Source of the DNA: Zeus faber
Taxonomy: Eukaryota > Chordata > Actinopteri > Zeiformes > Zeidae
Direction of reading: 5' to 3'
Length of the DNA: 64,000 nt
Assembly (NCBI GenBank): GCA_960531495.1
Contig: OY482854.1
Coordinates: 30,844,729 to 30,908,728, forward strand
How positions within the stretch are numbered: the stretch's first letter is position 1; every line of letters begins with the position of its first letter. Position numbers and translations under genes: made by a program. Positions 33,129 through 44,056 of the stretch are shown piece after piece. The notes under the pieces are model-generated. The model worked only from the letters and a program-made list of their open reading frames with translations, had not been told where the DNA came from and did not search any database.

Positions 33129-33205
33129 CACACAAGTTAAAAACACGAGTTAAAAACACAAGTTAAAAACATGAATTAAAAACCAGGTTAAAAACACAAG
33201 TTAAC
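33129..33205 (+). repeat. 13-bp tandem repeat (AAAAACACAAGTT)n, left part
   Basis: About five units, variants with ACACGAG, ACATGAA and CCAGG. The same unit resumes at 34,956-34,988 on the other side of the LTR element, showing that the element landed inside this array. Confidence 0.85.
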
Positions 33206-33215
33206 TGTACTGTAC

Positions 33216-33529
33216 TGTCTCATACTGCCTCATCAATGTTGCTTTGTTTCACCTGTTTCTGTTTCTGATTACCCAGCCTCATTATTTCATATGTTTCACC
33301 TGTCTGGTTTTGTCTTTCCTATATATACCCTGTCTATTGTGTCCTTCCTTGCTGAGTCTTGATTTTGTCTAGACTCCTGGCAACGCTCTTGTTTCCAAGC
33401 CCACAAAATTCTTACTTGTCTTTTGTCCCTTTTTTGTGTTTGTTACAAGTAAAACCTTTATTTTTGCCACCGCATCGCTGCCTCTGCCTCATTCTCTGCA
33501 CCTGGGTCCACTCAGCATACCACGTTACA
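33216..33529 (+). mobile_element. 5' LTR of a deleted Ty3/gypsy-like retrotransposon
   Basis: 303 bp (33,227-33,529) match the 3' LTR (34,660-34,955) with roughly one difference per 20 bases by eye and a 9-bp indel. A TATA-like ATATATA lies at 33,321. The LTR ends ...GTTACA. Its first about 40 bp, present in the 3' copy as TGTCAGGGTTCGCCCGGG and following, are replaced here by CTGTACTGTACTGTCTCATA. No TGG-type tRNA primer site is obvious just after the LTR. Confidence 0.85.
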
Positions 33530-33547
33530 GCAAGACTCAGCCACAAC

Positions 33548-34330
33548 ATGGACCCAGCAGAGACTCAGCCTCCAGAGAGGGAACGCGGGTGGCCCTGACG
33601 AACCAGGGGACGGCGATTGGCCAGCACTGACGCAATGCTCCCTGGCTTTCGAGCTCCAGCCATCACAGTTCCCCACCCAGCGCTCATGGGTGGCATACAT
33701 TGTCACCCTTACTCACAGGCAAAGCACTCTCCTGGGCCACAGCCATCTGGAACCAGAAAACCCCGGCCTGCTCCAGCTACCAGGCTTTTGCCGAAGAGAT
33801 GCGCCGAGTTTTTGACCACTCAGTCAGTGGGAGGAAGGCGTCACCACGGCCACTCCAGCTCCGCCAGGGGGTACAGGGCGTAGCGGATTACACCATCACA
33901 TTCTGCACCCTCGCAGTGGCGTCTGGATGGAACAGCAAGGCACTCATCGCGTCCTTCTAGGATGGTCTCATTGAGGGTGTCAAAGACGAGCTGGCATCCC
34001 GGGAGGAGCAGGATGACCTGGACACGCTCATCAAAACAGCTATTCGAGTGGACAACCGCGTCCGGGAGAGACAAGGGGAACGCCGTTCTTCCGCTTCACC
34101 ACTACCAGCGCGCAGTCCTGGGGACGACGTCTCCCGAGCATCTCTGAGCTGTCCCGAGCCCGTCCCCAGCATCGAGGGAGGAGCCTATGCAAGTAGGCAG
34201 CACACGGCTCTCTCGGTCTGAACGTGACAGGCGGATGAGGGAGCGCTGCTGCTTGTACTGTGGGATCCCGGGTCATTTCCGTTCTTCCTGCCCTGAGCTC
34301 TCGGGAAAAGCCAACTCTCGTCTCGGGTAG
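33548..34330 (+). pseudogene. Degenerate Ty3/gypsy-type gag with CCHC zinc knuckle
   Basis: The start reads MDPAETQPPE at 33,548. The body carries the retrotransposon Gag capsid signature (words such as LLTGKALSWATAIWNQ near 33,703, FAEEMRRVFDHS and LIEGVKDELASREEQDDL). An in-frame TAG at 33,958-33,960 interrupts it, and the capsid reading resumes in the same frame up to about 34,092. A CX2CX4HX4C knuckle (Cys at 34,250 and 34,259, His at 34,274, Cys at 34,289) binds nucleic acid in intact Gag; here it lies in another frame. There are at least three frame changes in total (start to body, around 33,700, and before the knuckle). In an intact element Gag would assemble the particle that packages element RNA; this copy is dead. 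Confidence 0.85.
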
Positions 34331-34407
34331 GGAGAACCGTGACGAGGCCAACTTTTTCTCCCGAGCTCGAGGCGACCGGGGTCCTGCTGACAGCCCCACC
34401 CCCCGCT

Positions 34408-34520
34408 CTAGTCTGTCTCTCTAGTCTCTCTCTAGTCTCTCTCTAGTCTCTCTCTCTAGTCTCTCTCTAGTCTCTCTCTCTAGTCTCTCTCTCTAGTCTC
34501 TCTCTCTAGTAGGTCTCTCT
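34408..34520 (+). repeat. (TAGTCTCTCTC)n array inside the LTR element
   Basis: About ten units of 10-13 bp made of TAGTCTCTCTC, placed between the gag remnant and the polypurine tract. It may have expanded after the pol region was lost. Confidence 0.93.
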
Positions 34521-34617
34521 TCTGCAAGATGGCTGCTCTGCTGTCGCCCCCTCCTTGGTCCGGGATTTCCGCCGTCGCCACCCAGCACTTCCTGGGGGAA
34601 CATTGACGAGGGGGTCC

Positions 34618-34955
34618 TGTCAGGGTTCGCCCGGGTCCTTCTGGCATCGGCCACTAGATGCCTCATCAATGTTGCTTTGTTTCTGTTTCTGATTACCCAG
34701 CCTCATTATGTCATATGTTTCACCTGTGTCTCGTTTTGTCTTTCCTATTTATACCCTGTCTTTTTTGTCCATCCTTGCTGAGTCTTGTGTTTGTCTAGAC
34801 TCCTGGAAAAGCTCTTGTTTCCAAGCCCACAAAATTCTTACTTGTCTTTTGTCCTTTTGTTGTGCTTGTTACAAGTAAAACCTTTATTTTTGCCACCGCA
34901 TCGCTGCCTCTGCCTCATTCTCTGCACCCGGGTCCACTCAGCATACCATGTTACA
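34618..34955 (+). mobile_element. 3' LTR of the deleted Ty3/gypsy-like retrotransposon
   Basis: Begins TGTCAGGGTTCGCCCGGG directly after the polypurine run and ends ...CATGTTACA, so it has TGT...ACA ends and is 338 bp long. A TATA-like TATTTATA lies at 34,746. It is the more complete of the two LTRs. Confidence 0.88.
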
Positions 34956-34988
34956 AAAAAAACGAGTTAAAAACACGAGTTAAAAACC
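34956..34988 (+). repeat. 13-bp tandem repeat, right part
   Basis: AACGAGTTAAAAACACGAGT continues the array interrupted by the LTR element. The first bases after the LTR are an A run. Confidence 0.8.
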
Positions 34989-35051
34989 CAACACAAATCC
35001 AACGAGAATCAGATCCAGTTTTATCATCCAGGTCATGGAGGTAGAGGTGAT

Positions 35052-35385
35052 AGACAGTAAGACGGGTAATTTTTAGATAGAAAATGGACAGGGAGGCAAT
35101 GGACAGTGAGACATGCAGAGGATGAAGAGTGAGACAGGTAGGTCATGGACAGGTAGGACAGTAAGACAGAGGGCTCCCATGGCCCGGCTGGAGGTGAATG
35201 TTGAGCCTTGTGTCCCAGAGAGGACATGTTGGACGGCTGGGAGACAGGGAGACAGATAGGGAGACAGGTTGGATGACAGGAAGGCAGCTTAAGGGCAGGG
35301 AGACATATGATGGCAGGGAGCCATGTTTGAGGGCAGGGAGATGCTTTGGATGACAGAGAGACAGGTAGTATGGCAGGGAGAAAAA
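35052..35385 (+). repeat. Degenerate GACAG/GGGAGACAGG minisatellite
   Basis: Words GGGAGACAGG, GGATGACAG and GGGCAGGGAGAC recur at about 15 and 30 bp, strongly decayed in the middle. Confidence 0.75.
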
Positions 35386-35748
35386 TTTGTATTGTGTACA
35401 GTTAATTGTTAGGTTCTAAAATATATTTCCACATTTTCCATATACGAAAAAATCAATATGTATATTTTTATTCCATTTCTTTACTGTTCGTTTTCTGTTG
35501 TTTTCATGCTGTGGAGACGATGCACTTCCCCTCAGGGGATGAACTGATCCCTCCATCTGTTATTTACATCGACCCTAAACTCTATTTTACTACGTGCACA
35601 AACCTCTTGTTTTCTCTACTTCTGTTCTTTAGTTTCTAGTTCATGTATTTTATTTCTGTATTTGTATTTCTTATTTAATTTTGCTGCTTCCAACGTGCAT
35701 CAACTTTGCCAACAAAAATAACAGGGTGTTCCTCAATCTAGAAGGGCA
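35386..35748. other. AT-rich sequence with a fish-type repeat phrase, no gene seen
   Basis: The phrase GCACTTCCCCTCAGGGGATG at about 35,523 resembles tails of common interspersed fish repeats. Nothing else is recognised. Confidence 0.45.
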
Positions 35749-36148
35749 TGGATAAGTATTAACCTGGATAAGTATTAACCTGGATAAGTATTAACCTGGA
35801 TAAGTAATAACCTGAATAAGTATTAACCTTGATAAGTATGAACCTGGATTAGTATTAACCTGGATAAGTAATAACCTGGATAAGTATTAACCTGGATAAG
35901 TATTAACCTGGATAAGTAATAACCTGAATAAGTATTAACCTTGATAAGTATGAACCTGGATTAGTATTAACCTGGATAAGTAATAACCTGGATAAGTATT
36001 AACCTGGATAAGTATTAACCTGGATAAGTATAACCTGGATAAGTACTAACCTGGATAAGTATTAACCTGGATAAGTAATTACCTGGATAAGTATTAAGCT
36101 GGATAAGTATTAACCTGGATAAGTATTTACCTGGATAAGGATTAACCT
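35749..36148 (+). repeat. 16-bp minisatellite (GGATAAGTATTAACCT)n with 112-bp higher-order unit
   Basis: About 25 units. The variant block CCTGAATAAG...CCTTGATAAGTATGAACC occurs at 35,811 and again at about 35,923, a spacing of 112 bp (7 x 16). Confidence 0.95.
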
Positions 36149-36590
36149 CATGTAGAGAGTAGAGTAGAGGTGGAGTAGAGTTAAATCATTAGAGGTAGAG
36201 AGTAGAGTAGAGGTGGAATACAGTTAAAGGAAGAGGCAGAGTAGAGGGAGGTAGGTTAGATTCAAGGTTGAGTCGAGTAGCGGTAGAGTAGAGGTAGAGG
36301 TAGAATAGAGGTAGAGTAGAGGTAGAGGCAGAAGAGAGGTAGAGTAGAGGCAGAGTAGAGGTAGAGTAGAGGTAGAGGCAGAATAGAGGCAGAGTAGAGG
36401 CAGAGTAGATGTAGAGTAGAGGTAGAGGCAGAATAGAGGTAGAGTAGAAGCAGAGTAGAGGTAGAGGAGAGGTAGAGTAGAGGTAGAGGCGGAATAGAGG
36501 CAGAGTAGATTAAGAGTAGAGGCAGAAAGGAAGTAGAGGTATAGTTGAGGTAGAGTAAGAATAGAGGTGGAGTAGAGGTGGAGCAGCCTA
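36149..36590 (+). repeat. GTAGAG-rich array (plus-strand purine-rich)
   Basis: Words GTAGAGTAGAGG and TAGAGGCAGAATAGAGG recur at 5, 6 and 12 bp steps. The minus strand reads Ser/Thr/Leu/Tyr-rich peptides, which are not genes. Confidence 0.93.
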
Positions 36591-36650
36591 TTTAGGTGTG
36601 AGTTTGTTCCAGTTCCAGATTGTATTTTCATGTCTTTTTAAAAGAGGCGC

Positions 36651-36868
36651 TCCCTTCCTCCCTTCCTCCCTTCCTCCCTTCCTCCCTTCCTCCCTCCCTC
36701 CTCTCTCCCTCCCTCCTCCCGCCGTCCTCTCTCCTTCCCTCCTCCCCGTCTCCCTTCTCCCTCCCTCCCCCCCTTCCTCCCTTCCTTCCTCCCTCCCTAC
36801 CCCCTCCCTTCCTACCTACCTTCCTCCCTTCCTCCCTCCCTCCCTCCCTCCCTCCCTCCCTCCCTCCC
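36651..36868 (+). repeat. (CCTCCCTT)n polypyrimidine tract
   Basis: Almost pure C/T on the plus strand for 218 bp, built from CCCTTCCT and CCCTCCCT. Confidence 0.96.
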
Positions 36869-37179
36869 GCTCAGAGCTCGTCCACAGCTGCAGGATTTCA
36901 GAGGCTTGTGCTGCACAAAATGAGCGTGCGGCTTAATTGGAGCCGAGTCTTAACGAGTGGCCCCTGGGAGCCCTGATCAGCGGCTTAGGAAGCACGCAGG
37001 TAGAGGGGGCGGCGGCCAAAAGAATCAGCTCCCAACTGTATGGAGTGGACAACATTCCTAAATGCCAGGCTGGTGGTTTTCTCTGGGCTTTTATTTTTTC
37101 GTTCTTTTCGGGGGCGAGGCGTTGAATAAAACAAAGGAGGAGTCTCGGTGGAAAACATGGGATGTGGCCCCCACGGTGG
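36869..37179. other. Complex sequence, no gene seen
   Basis: No feature recognised. Confidence 0.5.
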
Positions 37180-37548
37180 GGGAAAGTCTCTTTTTGGAGA
37201 TTCGATATTTTCCGAGTGACTCAGTTAAAACGGAGTCGTTCGATTTTCTCGACTCTTTGTTTGTTTGATCCAGGAGGTGTCGAGTGCCAGAAGAGTCTGT
37301 TTCAGCTCCGAGTTGTGAATGGAATTTCACAAGAATCATTTAATCTCAGTCAAAATGACTTATCAAGGAAGTGTCAATGAGTTGTATATTCAATATGAAT
37401 GACGCCAAAGGCCCGAACCATTTTTTTCACGTGACTTTAATTTACGTTCTGATCAACAAAAATAAAAATCTGTCATGAATCGAACGACTCCAGACACTTG
37501 AATCAATTCAAAGATTTGTTCGCGATGAACGAATCGTTTGCTACCCTT
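37180..37548 (+). repeat. GAGTCG-family dispersed repeat, copy 6 (full-length-like)
   Basis: Strings in order: CTCTTTTTGGAGATTCGA, CCGAGTGACTCAGTTAAAAC, AGTTGTGAATGGAATTTCAC, AAGAATCATTTAATCTCAGT, then CTGTCATGAATCGAACGACT and TTGTTCGCGATGAACGAATC at the 3' end. It shows both ends of the family. Confidence 0.75.
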
Positions 37549-38261
37549 TGAATTTCATTATTTTTCCGTCTGATTCAGGATGTTGTCGCTCAGTCAAATG
37601 TGTTTCTCCTCCGACGGCCACGGATCAGATACCAGCGACCGAGATAACGACACAACGGAATCAAACGGTCCGGGAGGCTTCCCCGCCCGGAAATCCAAGG
37701 AGCCGCTCCGTCGACGACACTCGGTTACCTTAGCACAGTGGTTGTGGCGGCGTCCTCCGCGTGAAAAACAGGCGGAAACAATATCTAGAGAAGTCAAACT
37801 GCCTGAAAACAAGAAAACACTCCAGAAGGTTCTACCGACGACCGGAGCCAAACTGAAACTCCAACGGAAAACAGGTGAAAAATGTTTGTTTCATTCACGT
37901 CAAGGATGTGAACGATTTGAATCAAACGATCAGTTTGATCGTTCGTTCATACTCTCCACATTGTGCTATTTAGGATGTCAGCCATTTTGTTTGAATGCCT
38001 GTATATACCATTTTATTGACCATTTGACTGCCAGTTTTTATTGGAGGAAATATTATTTCCTTAAATATAAACCAGTTGTCAAATATAAACCGGGCCTCTT
38101 AAAAGGATTTAGATATAAAACCTGCCCCTAATGCTCTAAGCCTGCTTCCTGCTTCCAATCAAGGCCTGGTATCCTCTGCAGTTGAGGTGAATAGAAGACC
38201 CGCTCAATGTTTGAGGAAATACTGTATATTCCATGACCATTGGAAAAATTAATTGTATTTG
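37549..38261. other. Complex sequence, no gene seen
   Basis: Contains a small inverted repeat AACGATCA...TGATCGTT near 37,927. A plus frame of 183 codons has no recognised domain. Confidence 0.5.
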
Positions 38262-38622
38262 ATGGAGTAGAAGTATAGTAGAGGTAGAGTACAAGTAGAG
38301 TAGAAGGTGGTAAAGTAGAGTAGTGAGAAGTAGAGTGAGTTGAAGAGAATTAGAGGCAGAGTAGAGGTTGAGTTGAAGGGGAGGAAATGCAGAGGAGATT
38401 AAAAGTAGAGGGAGGTAGAGTAGAAGTAAAGTAGAGGAAGTCGAGGGAGGTAGAGTGAATGGAGGCAGATAAGAGGTCGAGGAAAGTAGAGTGGAGAAGA
38501 TTGAGATCAAGTGGAGTAGATGTATAGTAGAGGTTGATTAGAGATAGAGTAGAGAGGAGGTATGGTAGAGTAGAGATGGAGCAGAGGTAGAGTAGAGGTT
38601 GAGTAGAGGTACTGTAAAGTAG
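38262..38622 (+). repeat. Second GTAGAG-rich array
   Basis: AGTAGAGGTAGAGTA-type words, more decayed than 36,149-36,590 but of the same kind and orientation. Confidence 0.88.
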
Positions 38623-39066
38623 ACTTCCTTGTCCCCCTCCTCCATTTAACTCTGTGATGTTCCACTTCAGTGATTGATGTTTGCTGTGACGCCATCTTGG
38701 ATTCAATATGGGTTCCCTCCCAAATGAATACATCAACACATAAATAACCATTTTGTCAAGTCAGGGAGTAACCTTCCAAAAATTGCTTTTGTGGGACATT
38801 TTGACGATGACTCGGTGAGAGTCGAGCCGCTGAGTGCACAGGGCTCCCACGGAGCTCTGGGATGGAACCCTGCAGAGCTGCAGCATCTCATTCCTGCACC
38901 TTCCGCCCGGGAGGAGCTGGTGTTAATGTGGAGGATGAGAGCCCACAACCTCCCCAACCAGCCAGCGTGCCTGGGCTCTGCAGGCTGCAGGCCAGTAATA
39001 AGAAGAATAACAATATGAGGAATGATAATAAAAAATGATAGTAGAAAAAAGTCATACTACCACTCC
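38623..39066. other. Complex sequence, no gene seen
   Basis: A short GACTCGGTGAGAGTCGAG at 38,810 resembles the GAGTCG family but lacks the other strings. Nothing else is recognised. Confidence 0.5.
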
Positions 39067-39130
39067 AAATAATAATAATAATAATAATAATAAGGTAATA
39101 ATATAATAATAATTATTATTATTATAATAA
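39067..39130 (+). repeat. (AAT)n microsatellite, interrupted
   Basis: AAT run, then AAGGTAATAATATAATAAT, then ATTATT. Confidence 0.92.
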
Positions 39131-39330
39131 CAGCCTTTTTTTTCTTTAGCACCTTTCTTACACAACACGCAACTCAAAGTGCTTTACATTCAATCAGACC
39201 ATCCCATAGTAAAAAGGCATTAAAAGCAGAGGAGCAAAAGGCATTTAGCAGCATAATAAAATACTGATGTTGATTAGATTTGTCGTCTATTTAGTCCTTG
39301 AATGATCACGATCGTTCCCCAGCGAATTAT

Positions 39331-40170
39331 TTACTCTACCTCTACTCTACCCCCACTTACTCTACTCTACTGTGCCTCTACTCCACCTATACTACCTCTA
39401 CCTCTACTCCCTCTACTCTACCTATACTACCTCTACCTCTACTCCCTCTACTCTACCTATACTACCTCTACCTCAACTACCTCTACTCTACCACTACTAC
39501 CTCTACTCTACTTGTAATACCTCTGGCTGTACTACCTCTACTCCCCATCCATTCTGCTCTAACTGTACGCTACCTCTACTACCCCTACTCTACCACTGCT
39601 ACCTCTACGACCTCCGCTCTAACTCTTCTTTACCTCTACTACCTCTACCCTACCACTACTACCTCTACTTCACTGCTACTACCTCTACTCTCCCTCTATT
39701 CTACTCTAACTCTACTCTACCTCTACTCTACCACGACTACCTCTACTCTACCGCTAGTATCTCTACTCTACCTCTGTTGTACTCTATCTCTACTCTACCT
39801 CTACGACCTCTGCTCTACCTCTTCTACCTCTACTCTACCTATACTACCTCTACCTCTACTACCTCTTTTCTCCCTCTATTCTACCCTATCTCCACTCTAC
39901 CTCAACTACCTCTACTCTACCACGACTGCCTCCACTCTACCACTACTACCTCTACTCTACCACGACTACCTCTACTCTACCACGACTACCTCCACTCTAC
40001 CACTACTACCTCTACTCTACCACGACTACCTCTACTCTACCACTACAACATCTACTCTACCACGACTACTTCTACTCTACCGCGACTACCTCTACCCTCC
40101 TTCTACCTCTACTACCTCTACTATCTCTACTCTACCTCTACTCTACTCTAACTCTACTTCCTCTACTCCA
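39331..40170 (+). repeat. CTCTACCTCTACT array (pyrimidine-rich), 840 bp
   Basis: Words CCTCTACTCTACC, ACTACCTCTACTC and CCACGACTACC recur. Its core is the reverse complement of the GTAGAG arrays at 36.1 and 38.3 kb. The frame reads Leu/Tyr/Ser/Thr repeats over more than 340 codons with no gene features. Confidence 0.95.
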
Positions 40171-40639
40171 TCACCTCCCTTACATGTTCGAGTCCCTTTC
40201 GGACGTTTTCTCCTGTTGTTTTTCTCCTCCAGACCGCAGAGCCTTTCTTTCTGCAGCACAACAACAGCCTTCGAGGCTTCATGTCTTCATCCTGAGCTGT
40301 GGATCATCACTATTCCCTGTTCCCTGTTGGATTCATGACCCGGCTTTACATGCTCCGCCATCATTTATTTCACAATCGATGGTGTCGGTTTCAAGGCCCT
40401 GTGGAGCTCCGCCCGCCGCTGCCGGTTGACTGAGGCCGGAGGCATCGGCGGCGGCTGCCGCTCGGCCGTCGGACGCTGGAGGTCCGGAGGCGTCCAGCGC
40501 TCCCGGTTCCAGTTCCACGGCCGCCATCACACCGCGTCACACACTGGATCCGGCCTGAACACCGTCCACTCACTGAAGGAATGGAAGAGCAAAACAAGGA
40601 GGCTTCTGGGCATGGGACCGTTTAGAAGACTCGCAAACT
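40171..40639. other. Complex, partly CpG-rich sequence, no gene seen
   Basis: GC- and CpG-rich at about 40,395-40,570. No exon recognised. Confidence 0.5.
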
Positions 40640-41005
40640 ATTTGTTCATCGTGAACTAACGCTTTAAATGACTCGGGGGTCTGGAGTCGTTCCGGCAACA
40701 GAGTGGTTGTTTCTGGATGACTGCAGTGGCACACAGGCCCAACCGAGATACCCAGAGCCGTGGGTGGGGAGTCCTGCGTGCGCCTCCGGCTCCGTGGTGA
40801 ATCTGCTGCATTTGACATGATTCATATTGAATGTGACTGATTTACACTTTCCATCCCAATGCTCGATAAATCATTTTGACAGAACTCTTGTTACCACCAA
40901 TGAATCGAACAAACGAAGAGTGTGAGGAGTGAATTTTTTTTTTTTTTGCTAAGTCACTCGTAAAGAGCCAAATCCCCAGAAATAGCCAAACTTTCCACCA
41001 CTGGG
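40640..41005 (-). repeat. GAGTCG-family dispersed repeat, copy 7 (full-length-like)
   Basis: On the plus strand: TTTGTTCATCGTGAACTAAC, TTCATATTGAATGTGACTGA, then AAGTCACTCGTAAAGAGCCA and GCCAAACTTTCCACCACTGG. This is the reverse complement of the family order, with an internal A/T run at about 40,933-40,948. Confidence 0.72.
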
Positions 41006-41182
41006 TTCCATTGATCCGAACCTTGATTCCATCATGTTCCTGACAAGGAGCATGGACGTCAGGCGGTGGATTCTTACTCTCTGCCTCCACGTTACTTCCA
41101 AAGGGTGTGGAGCAGCGTGTCAGCAGCTGCTATTAAACCTGCACTGCCAGGGGTGATGCTGGTTTCTTTTTTTGCAATTTTT

Positions 41183-41187
<5 letters not shown>

Positions 41188-41224
<37 letters not shown>

Positions 41225-41232
41225 AGAGAGAG
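41188..41232 (+). repeat. (GA)n microsatellite
   Basis: About 22 GA units with two GCGA interruptions. The next 40 bp (GGATTGGAACCCGGATCGC) look loosely like a tRNA-type B box, possibly a SINE scrap; too short to call. Confidence 0.93.
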
Positions 41233-42144
41233 AATGACCGCCGGCAGGATTGGAACCCGGATCGCTGCAGGTCTTTTAAGCCGCGAGGTGAATTTCAATG
41301 TTATTTCTGTTTTCTCATGAACACATAACTCTGCGGGGTGAGAGGAATCACAAAAGACACATCAGCTACATTTATTGCCGTCTTATCCCTTTGAAATACC
41401 CGCAGATCGATACGGAACCCGCCCCTGCTTTTTGTGACCGGTCCTGCGTCTGCGAGGAGCTTCAGGCGTGCTCCGGCAAAACGTCCCTGTACATGTATTA
41501 TGGAGGAGCCGCGGCGTCGCTAAGCCCCGTGTCATGGCGGCGATGAAGAGATGTGGCGCGGCAAAGCGCGGCGCCCGCAGGAGCACATCTCCTCCAACTC
41601 CCTTCAAAGGAACGGAAAAGCAAACACAGCTCCAGCGGCGAGGAGAGTGAAAAATCAAGTGAAATGAAAAGAGCTGGAAGAAAGGGACGGAGCAGTTGGA
41701 GGCCACTCAGAGTGTTGGTTTAGAGAAGTTCACAACGGGGTTAAAGCCAAACGCGTACATACATGTGTGTACAGTATATACTGTATGTACTCTAAATATT
41801 ATATATCTGTGTGTATGAATATTGAATTATGCACTGTGTTTTGTATGTATCTGTGTCTGTGTATTTATAGATTAGTCATGACACATAGAGCACAGAGCGC
41901 TGGGAATACGAAAGGATGGCTCAGTTGAAGAAGGTTCAAAAAGGTCGAAGCCGGAAAGTCTTTGTGCCGGTGGCTGAGCACTCAGGGCACTCAGACGCCA
42001 CCGGAGCACTTCCTGCTCAGATTTACTGATAGGGCTGCCGCGCTCGGGGACTGAGACACATTATCACAGTGTTTTTCAACCAACGGAGCACTGGCCATTG
42101 TGATGTGGCTGCGCGAACATGTTCCGAATTCCACTTCAAATTCA
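41233..42144. other. Complex sequence, no gene seen
   Basis: Contains the perfect 16-bp palindrome TACAGTATATACTGTA at 41,770-41,785. No exon recognised. Confidence 0.5.
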
Positions 42145-42277
42145 TTGGAAACTGGCTCTTGTGTTGCAAGATCAGAATTGCAAGGCGCCACTAGCTGATG
42201 ATGTGCTTCATGGGTTCCAGCAGAACGGCTGCTCCGCGTTGATCTCAGAAGGTTCCGCTCTGATTGTGACGACTTAG
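42145..42277 (+). repeat. Leader segment shared with 3,196
   Basis: GGAAACTGGCTCTTGTGTTG then CAAGATCAGAATTGCAAG, as at 3,199 with few changes. Only about the first 40 bp match clearly. Confidence 0.5.
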
Positions 42278-42675
42278 TATTGATGAAAGGTTTGACTCTA
42301 TTTGAGATTCGGTTCTTGACGAGTCGCTCGGTGAAAAGAGTCGTTGGATACGTCCGACTCTTGGTTTGTCCGGTTGACTTGTTCAGTCAGAGCGGAGGAC
42401 CAGGAAGAGTCGCTTCACATCTAAGTTGTGAATGGAATTCTCACAGGAATCATTTAATTACTGTTTTGGTGGAATACAAAGAGTATATCAAAATTCACGA
42501 TGACTTATGCCAAATGCCCGGACCTTTTGTGCCTTGGACTTAAGTTTAGCTCAGTGATTATTTTCAGTTTGGGAATCGAAATTTGTGACTCTTTTTTTTG
42601 GAGTGACCCCTGAATCCTTAATCGTTTAAAGGAATGGTCCGCTATGAACGTATCGTTTACGCGTCTTGCATCACT
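42278..42675 (+). repeat. GAGTCG-family dispersed repeat, copy 8 (full-length-like)
   Basis: TGATGAAAGGTTTGACTC, GAGATTCGGTTCTTGACGAG, TCGGTGAAAAGAGTCG, AGTTGTGAATGGAATTCTCA, AGGAATCATTTAAT, GGTGGAATACAAAGAGTA, TTGTGCCTTGGACTTAAG, then GAACGTATCGTTTACGCG and GCATCACTAGC at the 3' end. Short end words TGATG and CATCA are inverted relative to each other. Confidence 0.78.
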
Positions 42676-43744
42676 AGCTGTCAATAAGGCATGATAAGAA
42701 GCACAGTTCGAGGGTTGAGATATTTTGGGGCATTTTAAATGGTGAACAGGGTTTGAGTGTGATTTGGGATTATTTCATTGTAAAACGTATGATGGCGGAC
42801 TGCGTCGTAGCAATCCCCCCCCCGCCCCTGGTGGACCGCGTAATCACTGTGAGATGACAAAGTTAAAACGCTGACAAAATAATCTAATCTCAATACACAG
42901 TTTTGTATTCTAGATGTGTAGTTATGGCAGTGTGAGTCGAGTGTATTTGAGGCAGTTTTATTTGGAAAAACTGGGCATCGTACTTTAAATGACCATTGAT
43001 TTGCATGTGATAGAAACTAAACATGGCCTTTTGAATTCAAGCTTCTGAGGATATCATGATATATTTACAAAGACACTGCAAAAAATAATAGAACATCAAA
43101 ATGCATCAGCAAATACGTGCGGTTCAGTCAAGCAGAATGATCTCAAAACGGGGTTAATTTCCTTGATGAGATTGGAACAGTCCACGGAACACTGCAGTCC
43201 TTAAATAAGAAATAATATTTTGACACGTCTTCTTCCAGAGAGGAGAGGATCAACAGGCTGCTGTGCTCTTCAAATAAATTACTTATCTCACTTGAAGAAA
43301 TCCCAAGAACTGGCTCGAATCCCAAGAACTAGTTCAAAGTAAGATGGCTGAAGACATATTTTCTCAAAACCCACTGAATAAATCCTCAAACAGGCGCCAT
43401 TCCAGTCAATTTAACTCAAAAGGAAAACATGATCTATTGTTTATTTTCATGCAATTTTGTGGCTTGTTAATATTTCATGTGTTTGCGGTCGATGGTGTAA
43501 AGCTCCTCAGGGTGGAGGTGATAAATCCGTCCTCACCGTGTCTTTCTGCTGGAGCTGTAACGGCTTCAGACAAAGTACAAAGTACAACGTATAAAGTACT
43601 TCCTGACGTAAGAACCGTTTCCCCGGATCATCAAACCTGTTTGATGTGGGCTACGTTCCTCAAAATATGAATAATAAGAAATGACATTAGATTCCATTCC
43701 AACATGAACTCCAAATGGTTTTTCGGATCAATGAAACTCGTGAT
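42676..43744. other. Complex sequence, no gene seen
   Basis: AT-leaning, non-repetitive. A short TACAAAGTACAACG motif near 43,580 resembles the AGTAC-rich repeats. Confidence 0.5.
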
Positions 43745-43970
43745 GAGAAGTGTCTCTTTTTGGAGATTCTGCTCGATTTGTTAAATTTTCCGACACTTTG
43801 TTGGTTTGGTTCAGAAGAGTTGGTTCAACTCTGTGTTGTGAATGGAATTGTCACAATAATCATTTTGTTCTGTCAAAGTCATTCATTTGGGTTGAATGCA
43901 AAGTCGCATTCAGTATGAATTATGCAGAAGGCTTCACCTTCTTTTACACTGATTCACATTTTAGACGCAG
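43745..43970 (+). repeat. GAGTCG-family dispersed repeat, copy 9 (3'-truncated)
   Basis: GTCTCTTTTTGGAGATTCTG, then TGTTGTGAATGGAATTGTCA, TTTGGGTTGAATGCAAAGTC and TTTTACACTGATTCACATTT. The 3' terminal portion is absent. Confidence 0.68.
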
Positions 43971-43989
43971 ACTCCCTGAGCTGAAGCCC

Positions 43990-44028
43990 GCATTAGCATT
44001 AGCATTAGCATTAGCGTTAGCGTTAGCA
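43990..44028 (+). repeat. (CATTAG)n hexanucleotide repeat
   Basis: Four CATTAG units followed by two CGTTAG units. Confidence 0.93.
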
Positions 44029-44056
44029 CTTCACAGGAAGCACTTTGAAAGGGTCT

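Larger units (their letters stand above)
33530..34617 (+). mobile_element. Internal region of the LTR element: broken gag, no pol
   Basis: About 1.1 kb between the LTRs. It carries gag remnants up to the zinc knuckle, then a CT-rich repeat, then a purine run GACGAGGGGG at 34,605-34,614 that fits a polypurine tract directly before the 3' LTR. Protease, reverse transcriptase, RNase H and integrase are absent. The copy cannot move by itself. Confidence 0.85.

Noticed and set aside
38805..38830. A twelfth GAGTCG-family copy
   Set aside because: Only one short string (GACTCGGTGAGAGTCGAG) matches; the other ordered strings are missing.
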